Source: JAJNNC01 sp038232695 (GTDB lineage: Bacteria > Bacteroidota > Bacteroidia > Cytophagales > Cyclobacteriaceae). Taken from it: a DNA stretch of 27,873 nucleotides. The stretch lies in NCBI GenBank assembly GCA_038232695.1, contig JBBSNI010000018.1, positions 1 to 27,873 on the forward strand, in the 5' to 3' direction. Both the position numbers and the translations under genes were made by a program. Shown here piece after piece: positions 22,218 through 27,873 of this stretch. Positions within the stretch are counted from its first letter, which is position 1. Each line of letters opens with the position of its first letter. The notes beneath the pieces were generated by a model. That model did no database searches, was not told where the DNA came from, and saw only the letters and a list, made by a program, of their open reading frames with translations.

Positions 22218-23759
22218 ATGAAAAAACAAGTACGTGTACGTTTTGCGCCCAGCCCTACCGGTCCGTTGCACATCGGGGGCGTCAGAACAGCGCTTTACAA
22301 CTATATTTTTGCCAAACAACACCAGGGCACTTTCATACTACGCATAGAAGATACTGATCAGAACCGGCTCGTGCCAGGAGCAGAAAACTACATCCGCGAA
22401 GCTCTGGGCTGGTGTGGCGTCCACCCCGACGAAGGCGTAGCAGAAGGCGGACCCTTTGCCCCTTACCGTCAGTCGGAAAGAAAAGAGATATATGCCCAAT
22501 ATGCGCAACAATTAGTAGAGACCGGACATGCCTACTATGCTTTTGATACGGAGGAAGACCTGGAAGCCATGCGGGAGCGGCTCAAAGCAGCAGGTGTAGC
22601 TACACCCCAGTATAATGCCATTACGCGGATGCAGATGAAAAATTCCCTGACCCTGGATGCCGGAGAAGTCAGTGTGCTGCGCAAAGCCGGGCAGCCGTAT
22701 GTGATCCGCCTGAAAGTGCCGCGCAAAGAAGAAGTTCGTGTGCAGGATATGATCCGGGGCTGGGTCATGGTGCATTCCTCTACCATAGACGACAAGATAC
22801 TACTAAAATCAGACGGGATGCCTACGTATCACCTGGCCAATGTGGTGGACGATTACCTGATGAAGATCACGCATGTGATACGCGGGGAAGAATGGCTGCC
22901 CTCGGCGCCGCTGCACGTACTGCTGTATCGTTTTCTGGGTTGGGAAGAGGTGATGCCCCGGTTTGCACACCTTCCGCTGCTGCTCAAACCGGATGGCAAC
23001 GGCAAGCTTAGCAAGCGAGATGCCGAAAAGCATGGGTTCCCAATATTTCCTTTGGCCTGGCAGGGAAACCAGGGAGAAGCGTTGTCGGGTTTCCGGGAAG
23101 AAGGCTATCTGCCGGAAGCTTTTGTCAATTTTCTGGCCTTGCTGGGATGGAATCCCGGTACCGAACAGGAGTTGTTTACTTTGGAAGAACTGATACAGGC
23201 TTTTAGCATTGATCGGATCAACAAAGCCGGGGCAAAATTTGACATTCAGAAGGCACACTGGTTCAACCAGCAATACATCAAAAATATGCCCGACGAAGCA
23301 TTAGCCGATCACTTGTTGCCCTTACTGGAAAAAGCAGGTATCAGCAGCAGCCGTGAAAAAGCCATCCGCGTATGTGCGTTGATGAAGGAGCGGGTTACCT
23401 TCTTGCGCGAACTGTGGGAGAATGCGCCTTATTTCTACCGGCCACCCCAACATTATGACGAAAAAACCGTGAAAAAGAAGTGGACAGCGGAGGCTGTTGC
23501 TGCGCTGAACGCTTACCAGCAAGCGCTGCAAAACGCAAGCGGCACCTTAAAGGCGGAAGAAGCAAGCACCCTGCTCCATGAAACGCTGGAGGCAGAAGGC
23601 ATCAAAACCGGCAGGATCATGCAGGCATTGCGTGTGGCGATCACCGGGCAGAGCGGCGGTCCTGACCTGATGCAGATCATAGAGATACTGGGAGCCGCCG
23701 AAACTGTCCGCTACATCAGCAAAGCGCTGCATGATTTAAAAGATCAGGTTGAACAGTAA
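22218..23759 (+). CDS. gltX: Glutamyl-tRNA synthetase
   Basis: A cytoplasmic class I aminoacyl-tRNA synthetase that charges tRNA-Glu. The class I signatures are intact: PSPTGPLHIGG (11-21, the HIGH motif) and GKLSKRDAEKHGFP (262-275, KMSKS motif). LRIEDTDQNR (41-50) is a GluRS hallmark, and HVIRGEEWLPSAPLHVLLY (219-237) marks the catalytic core. An anticodon-binding helical region makes up the last 150 residues. The 513 residues are within the usual range for Bacteroidota GluRS. The start ATG is the natural N terminus. A small charged protein follows after 33 bases and probably shares its transcript. Confidence 0.97.
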   Translation: MKKQVRVRFAPSPTGPLHIGGVRTALYNYIFAKQHQGTFILRIEDTDQNRLVPGAENYIREALGWCGVHPDEGVAEGGPFAPYRQSERKEIYAQYAQQLVETGHAYYAFDTEEDLEAMRERLKAAGVATPQYNAITRMQMKNSLTLDAGEVSVLRKAGQPYVIRLKVPRKEEVRVQDMIRGWVMVHSSTIDDKILLKSDGMPTYHLANVVDDYLMKITHVIRGEEWLPSAPLHVLLYRFLGWEEVMPRFAHLPLLLKPDGNGKLSKRDAEKHGFPIFPLAWQGNQGEALSGFREEGYLPEAFVNFLALLGWNPGTEQELFTLEELIQAFSIDRINKAGAKFDIQKAHWFNQQYIKNMPDEALADHLLPLLEKAGISSSREKAIRVCALMKERVTFLRELWENAPYFYRPPQHYDEKTVKKKWTAEAVAALNAYQQALQNASGTLKAEEASTLLHETLEAEGIKTGRIMQALRVAITGQSGGPDLMQIIEILGAAETVRYISKALHDLKDQVEQ

Positions 23760-23792
23760 AAACATTCTATCATAAAATTTGGTTTAAACAAT

Positions 23793-24038
23793 ATGGGACG
23801 GAAACGATTAAGTAAACAGGAAAAGCCGAAAGTAAACCCCGAACTCAATGGGTTTGACATCAAGATCGATACTTTCGGAGAGATCAAGTCAAATTATGAT
23901 ATTGATAAGATCAATACCTTTTTGAACCGGCATGTAGACGATAAAAAGCTGCGCGACCGGGACGATATAGAAAAGGAAGATGTAGTGGAGGAGGAAGAGG
24001 CAGAGAAAAAGAAAAAAAGCAAACCCCCAAAAAAGTAA
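23793..24038 (+). CDS. Small highly charged protein downstream of gltX
   Basis: No named family is recognised. The 81 residues have a short ordered-looking centre (NGFDIKIDTFGEIKSNYDIDKINTFLN), then a charged, probably disordered tail of alternating acidic and basic runs (VVEEEEAEKKKKSKPPKK). There is no signal peptide or membrane segment. It lies 33 bases after gltX on the same strand and ahead of a strong terminator, so it probably belongs to the gltX transcript. The low-complexity tail could bind nucleic acid or protein, but that is speculation. Confidence 0.65.
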   Translation: MGRKRLSKQEKPKVNPELNGFDIKIDTFGEIKSNYDIDKINTFLNRHVDDKKLRDRDDIEKEDVVEEEEAEKKKKSKPPKK

Positions 24039-24071
24039 TCTAGCTGTTTTATTATAAAGCTGTCAATTAGC

Positions 24072-24108
24072 AAGAAAGAGCGACTCTTAGAGCCGCTCTT
24101 TCTTTTTT
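24072..24108. terminator. Bidirectional intrinsic terminator
   Basis: AAGAAAGAGCG (24072-24082) pairs perfectly with CGCTCTTTCTT (24094-24104), with an inner loop that can partly pair itself, followed by a T-run to 24108. It sits between the convergent 81-residue gene and the sulfatase gene, and overlaps the sulfatase stop at 24107. Confidence 0.9.
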
Positions 24109-25489
24109 ACCGGGATGCATTTTTCAGGGGTGGCTGCCAGGGCACACTACCGCCTTTTTGTATATGCTGCATCAGCAGCGCGTTCAACTGCTTGTATACG
24201 GCAGGCTCCTGCGCGATCACATTGTTTTGTTCCTTCGGGTCTTTTTTCAGATTGTACAGCTCCATCGGTTGATACGGACTGTTTTGCAGCAATTTCCAGT
24301 CACCCAGCCGAAGGGCATAGATGCACTGGCCTCCATAGGCCGTACCGCCTTCCCGGCGGGTAAAATACAGCGGGCGGTCTGCTTCATTGCGTTGCCTGCC
24401 CAGCAGCGTTGGCAGAAAACTTCTTCCCGCTACCGAAGTGTCTGCTTTTACCCCTGCCACCTCCAGCAATGTAGGAAAAAGGTCCATGGATAGATTCACC
24501 TGCTGCGACACCGTGCCTGCTTTGATCTTGCCCTGCCAGGCGATGCAGGTAGGCACCCGCAAGCCTCCTTCGTACATACTCTGTTTGCCATCGCGCAGCG
24601 GACCGTTGTTGGCCAGGCTGGGCAGGTGTCCGCCATTATCGCTGGTGAAGATGATCAGGGTATTTTCGTATTGTCCGCTTTCTTTCAGTGCCTGTATCAC
24701 CTTGCCTATCCCATCGTCCATGTGTTCTATAAAAGCGACCAGTTTTGCCCGGGTGGTGTCTATGCCTGCTTCCCGTTGCAGCACCCGTTGCAGCCACGTT
24801 TTGGGCGGCTGCACCGGGAAATGGGGCGCGTTGTAGGCCAGGTACAGAAAGAAAGGCTGTGTATCCTGCGCTTGTTTTTTGATGTATTCTACCGAAGCCT
24901 GTGTAAACAAATCGGTAGCATGACCGGGCGGGTCAATGGTTTTTTCGTTCAGTCGCATGTAGTTGATGCCATGCCGGCGATGCGCCACGTAGTCGTCCAT
25001 CATATCGCCCAGCCAGCCGTAGAAATAGTCAAACCCTCGCTCATTGGGCATGTTAGGAGATTCCAGCCCCAGATGCCACTTGCCGATGATGGCTGTCTTG
25101 TACCCGGCTTTTTTAAGGGGTACGGGAAGCAAAGTAGCCGCAGGGTCCAGATAGCCCCAGCTATTGTCGGCATGGGTACGAATGACACCTGGCACGCCTA
25201 CCGCATCCTGGTATTGGCCGGTAAGCAGTGCCGCCCGGGTAGGGGAGCAGACCGGGCAGTTGGCGTAGAAGTCATCGAACCGCATTCCTGCGGCAGCCAA
25301 CTGGTCTGTAGCGGGTGTCTGTATATCGGCAGTGCCGTAGTAAGAGACGTCGTGGTATCCCTGGTCGTCGGTCAGGATGAGCAGGATATTAGGTTTTGTG
25401 GCCTGGGCGGACTGTGCGTAGGATTGTCTGCCGGAGCAGATCAAAGTAACCAGGATCAGCGTTGCGTAGTAAAGTTTGCTTATCATCAT
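24107..25489 (-). CDS. Secreted sulfatase (type I, cysteine-type)
   Basis: A predicted periplasmic sulfate-ester hydrolase. It starts with a signal peptide (about 1-26, ending SYAQ). NILLILTDDQGYHDVSYYG (34-52) carries the metal-binding Asp pair D41-D42, and CSPTRAALLTG (C81-R85) is the sulfatase signature CxPxR whose Cys becomes formylglycine. FTSDNGGH (about 278-285) supplies further metal ligands, and the C-terminal part has LYNLKKDPKEQNNV, typical of the S1 sulfatase family. The 460-residue length is normal. Activity requires a maturation enzyme, not in this window. Substrate class cannot be read from the motif; algal or host polysaccharide sulfates are possible. It is divergent from the TIGR00266 gene. 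Confidence 0.93.
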   Translation of the reverse strand: MMISKLYYATLILVTLICSGRQSYAQSAQATKPNILLILTDDQGYHDVSYYGTADIQTPATDQLAAAGMRFDDFYANCPVCSPTRAALLTGQYQDAVGVPGVIRTHADNSWGYLDPAATLLPVPLKKAGYKTAIIGKWHLGLESPNMPNERGFDYFYGWLGDMMDDYVAHRRHGINYMRLNEKTIDPPGHATDLFTQASVEYIKKQAQDTQPFFLYLAYNAPHFPVQPPKTWLQRVLQREAGIDTTRAKLVAFIEHMDDGIGKVIQALKESGQYENTLIIFTSDNGGHLPSLANNGPLRDGKQSMYEGGLRVPTCIAWQGKIKAGTVSQQVNLSMDLFPTLLEVAGVKADTSVAGRSFLPTLLGRQRNEADRPLYFTRREGGTAYGGQCIYALRLGDWKLLQNSPYQPMELYNLKKDPKEQNNVIAQEPAVYKQLNALLMQHIQKGGSVPWQPPLKNASR

Positions 25490-25577
25490 AGAAAAAGTTT
25501 ACTTTAAATGTTCACCAGCCTAACAGCGGGCGCATTAAGTTATACAATATCTGACAAACTTCTCTAACCTAAACATT

Positions 25578-26351
25578 ATGAACCGATCACACGAAATTGA
25601 TTACCAGATCTTAGGAGAAGGCATCCAAGTGGTAGAAGTAGAACTGGACCCCCAGGAAACCGTCATCGCTGAAGCCGGCGCGATGATCTATATGGACAAC
25701 GGCATACAGTACGATACCAAAATGGGCGACGGTTCGGAGCCCGACCAGGGCTTCCTGGGCAAGCTGGTGTCGGCAGGCTCGCGGCTGCTGACGGGCGAGT
25801 CGCTGTTTATGACGCACTTTACCAACCGGGGCTATGGCAAAGCCAAGGTAGCTTTCTCGGCGCCTTATCCCGGTACGGTCATTCCTATAGACTTATCAGC
25901 GATGCAGGGCAATAGCCTGACGGTGCAGAAAGATGCCTTTCTCTGCGCGGCGCTGGGCACCAAGGTAAGCATACAGCTTAACCGCCGCATAGGTTCGGGC
26001 CTGTTGGGCGGCGAAGGGTTTATCCTGCAAAAGCTGGAAGGCGACGGACGGGCTTTTATCCACGCAGGCGGCACGGTGATAGAAAAGCAACTCAACAACG
26101 AAAGCTTACGCATAGATACGGGCTGCGTAGTCGGGTTTGAGCCTTCCGTGAGTTTTGATATACAGTCTTCCGGCGGTTTGAAATCCATGCTTTTTGGCGG
26201 CGAAGGCTTGTTTCTGGCGACCCTGTCGGGCACCGGAAAAGTCTGGCTGCAATCCATGCCCATCCGCAAGCTCATCGCTGCTTTAGCGCCGTATGGTAAG
26301 AACAAAGGCAAAGAGCAAAGCTCTATACTGGGTAATTTCTTTGAAGAATGA
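25578..26351 (+). CDS. TIGR00266/AIM24-family protein
   Basis: A small soluble protein of the TIGR00266 family (related to mitochondrial AIM24), a beta-helix-like fold whose cellular role is unclear. The 257 residues contain the recognisable opening YQILGEGIQVVEVELDPQETVIAEAGAMIYMD, glycine-rich turns (GSGLLGGEGFILQKLEGDGRAFIHAGG) and FGGEGLFLATLSGTGKVWLQSMPI near the C terminus. No signal peptide is present. The length is usual. The 88-base divergent region with the sulfatase shows no clear promoter element. It ends 21 bases before the convergent M14 gene, with no visible terminator. Confidence 0.92.
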   Translation: MNRSHEIDYQILGEGIQVVEVELDPQETVIAEAGAMIYMDNGIQYDTKMGDGSEPDQGFLGKLVSAGSRLLTGESLFMTHFTNRGYGKAKVAFSAPYPGTVIPIDLSAMQGNSLTVQKDAFLCAALGTKVSIQLNRRIGSGLLGGEGFILQKLEGDGRAFIHAGGTVIEKQLNNESLRIDTGCVVGFEPSVSFDIQSSGGLKSMLFGGEGLFLATLSGTGKVWLQSMPIRKLIAALAPYGKNKGKEQSSILGNFFEE

Positions 26352-26372
26352 TGCTACTTGACAAGCAAAATT

Positions 26373-27695
26373 TTAATAGTCCTCCAGCAGCAAGCGCATC
26401 AACTGTTCGGCGGCGACCTTTCCTTTCAGCCTGACAAACGGGCGCGGCGTGTTGTCACCTACTTCGTACACCAGGCTTTCTGCCCCAAATTCCTGGTACA
26501 GAAAGTTTTTAGAAACGCCCCCGGCGGCAATATAGCCTTTGGCGTTGACTTCATAATCAGGAATATTTTCTTCCAGCTTGCGGAGCCATTTTTCGGTAAG
26601 TCCGGGTGTATGTGTAGTGGCAGTGCTATCCCGGTCGGGCATGACCCGGTCGGGCATGACCCGGTCGGGCATGACCAAGGTATAAAAAATATCATCCCAG
26701 GTGGAGTGGAAATCTATGCCAAAATACAGCTTGGACCGGCTGGTTTTGCTTACCAGAAAATCGCGCACGGCGCGGGTCTCCGGGTGGTTGAACTGGTCCC
26801 AGTCGCGGTTCAGGTCTACGCCTCCGGCATTGTGCCGCCAGTGGCCCAGGTCTGCGCCGTCGGGGTTCATCAGCGGGACGACATACACGGCATATTTCTC
26901 TCTGAACTTTCGGGCAAGGCGCGTGTCAGCCGCCAGGGTTTCTACAAAAGACTTCATCGCGAGCCATCCCGTGACCTCCGGCGGATGCTGCCGCCCGATG
27001 ACCAGCATCATGCGGTCTTGCTTTTTGGCTTCATTGATTTCCAGACAACGCATAGGTCTTCCTAGTCGGCTTTGTCCAATGTCCTGAAAGCGAATGAAAG
27101 GCTGCGCTGCTAGGCTATCTATCCAGGCAAACACGTGGCGGCTGGTTTGCAACTCCTGTCCGGCTACCCACAACGTGTCTTTGCTTACCTCCAGCTTCAT
27201 GACGGCATACTGCGGTAACGAACCGGCACCAAAATCATCTGTGCCTTTGTTGATCTCCGTGTACTGCGCCGAATCCAGGGAAGACCAGTGTTCGCCATCG
27301 AGGCTGATCTTGGGATAGTAGCGATGTTTGGCATCCTGGTAGGTCATCTTGATCAGCACGGTCTGTGGCTGATCGGCCCACAGTTTAAAAGCATACCAGG
27401 GACTGGGATTGATGGGCGTATTTTCGGGCGTAATCCAGGTAATGAGCGTATCTCCTTTCCGCAAAATACCATTCAGATGTGCTCCTTCAAACTCGTTGCT
27501 GATATATACTCCTATGTCTTTGAAAGCATATGTCGTTTTGTACTGAAGCTGCACAGGCCGCGGGCTGGTATCTACCGGCTGCACGGGAGCCTGTCCTTGA
27601 AATTTCTTTTCCGGCTGCTGCGCGTAGGCTGCCAGAGATACCAGCAGCAGCAAGAAGATCATTCGATAGCTTTGGCGATGAGATGGAAAGGGCAT
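26373..27695 (-). CDS. Secreted M14-family zinc carboxypeptidase
   Basis: A predicted exported metallocarboxypeptidase. A signal peptide (about 10-25, cleavage near AYAQQ) is followed by a beta-rich N-terminal region (about 45-200) and the M14 catalytic domain (about 205-440). The zinc and catalytic residues are visible: H237 and E240 in GRQHPPE, H330 in IDFHS, the LNRDWD segment (295-300) used for substrate binding, and E411 in SLVYEVGDN as the general base. At 341-355 it carries three exact copies of VMPDR from a 15-bp tandem repeat, probably in a loop next to the active site. It is convergent with the TIGR00266 gene. Confidence 0.9.
   Translation of the reverse strand: MPFPSHRQSYRMIFLLLLVSLAAYAQQPEKKFQGQAPVQPVDTSPRPVQLQYKTTYAFKDIGVYISNEFEGAHLNGILRKGDTLITWITPENTPINPSPWYAFKLWADQPQTVLIKMTYQDAKHRYYPKISLDGEHWSSLDSAQYTEINKGTDDFGAGSLPQYAVMKLEVSKDTLWVAGQELQTSRHVFAWIDSLAAQPFIRFQDIGQSRLGRPMRCLEINEAKKQDRMMLVIGRQHPPEVTGWLAMKSFVETLAADTRLARKFREKYAVYVVPLMNPDGADLGHWRHNAGGVDLNRDWDQFNHPETRAVRDFLVSKTSRSKLYFGIDFHSTWDDIFYTLVMPDRVMPDRVMPDRDSTATTHTPGLTEKWLRKLEENIPDYEVNAKGYIAAGGVSKNFLYQEFGAESLVYEVGDNTPRPFVRLKGKVAAEQLMRLLLEDY
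26631..26675. repeat. 15-bp tandem repeat inside the M14 peptidase gene, three copies
   Basis: CCGGTCGGGCATGAC is repeated exactly three times (26631-26645, 26646-26660, 26661-26675). On the coding strand this gives the pentapeptide VMPDR three times without shifting the frame. Identical copies suggest a recent expansion by slippage. Confidence 0.97.
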
Positions 27696-27873
27696 AATAT
27701 CGAGTTTATATTTCCTGAGACAGAAAAGTAAGTGGTAGTGTATTAAAAGTAAGGATAAGATAGTTGATAGATTTGCAAAAGAAGGCAGTAAAGGCTATAC
27801 TAATTGAATGCAAAACAATATAGAATGCCCTCACCGGGCCACGGCGGCTGCCAAAGTGTAAATGTAGTAAAAA

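Noticed and set aside
24626..25507. Plus-strand frame of 293 codons over the sulfatase gene
   Set aside because: Antisense shadow with no recognisable domain.
27696..27873. Start of another gene at the right edge
   Set aside because: No frame of convincing length or clear promoter element is seen.

Overview
The window looks like a chromosomal segment from a member of the Bacteroidota, most likely Cytophagales-like. Supporting features are a division and cell-wall (dcw) cluster in Bacteroidota order, an FtsZ tail ending in LHDNVD, a DUF4783-type secreted protein, signal-peptide proteins, starts without Shine-Dalgarno sequences, and promoters resembling the Bacteroidota -7 box TAnnTTTG. Coding GC is around 50 percent, while the longer intergenic gaps are AT-rich. 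The taxonomic call is inference; no rRNA or tRNA is present.

Layout. Positions 1-133 hold a 15-bp minisatellite running off the left edge and abutting a REP-like repeat. A thioredoxin-fold lipoprotein (183-1430, minus) is followed by a 394-bp divergent control region with a promoter for it, two palindromes, a probable MraZ operator and a promoter for mraZ. Then comes the dcw operon (1825-14448, plus): mraZ, rsmH, ftsL, ftsI, murE, mraY, ftsW, murG, ftsQ, ftsA, ftsZ. Most genes overlap or lie within 11 bp of each other; the exceptions are a 51-bp gap before mraY and a 96-bp gap before ftsZ that holds an octamer repeat and hairpin. After the operon come a perfect hairpin and a second REP-like copy, then queA (14691-15920).

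The right half is mostly housekeeping genes with small conserved unknowns. These are a secreted unknown (15958-16551, minus), a 440-bp AT-rich gap, a DUF4783-like protein (16992-17396), a bidirectional terminator, alaS (17451-20090, minus), an M23 peptidase (20257-21231), ridA and a small membrane protein that overlap by one base (21303-22156), gltX and an 81-residue charged protein (22218-24038), and a terminator. The last part has a sulfatase (24107-25489, minus), a TIGR00266/AIM24 protein (25578-26351) and an M14 carboxypeptidase (26373-27695, minus) with an in-frame 15-bp tandem repeat. Positions 27696-27873 show nothing I can support.

How the genes work together: MurE, MraY and MurG supply lipid II, and FtsW with FtsI polymerise and crosslink it at the septum. 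FtsL and FtsQ help assemble the divisome, FtsA anchors FtsZ, and the M23 peptidase may remodel the wall. The clearest anomaly is that murD and murC, normally between mraY and ftsW and between murG and ftsQ, are both absent with seamless junctions. I found no defence island, mobile element, CRISPR array or obvious new multi-gene system. The noteworthy signals are the edited dcw cluster, the regulatory palindromes, the REP-like repeats and the two 15-bp minisatellites.
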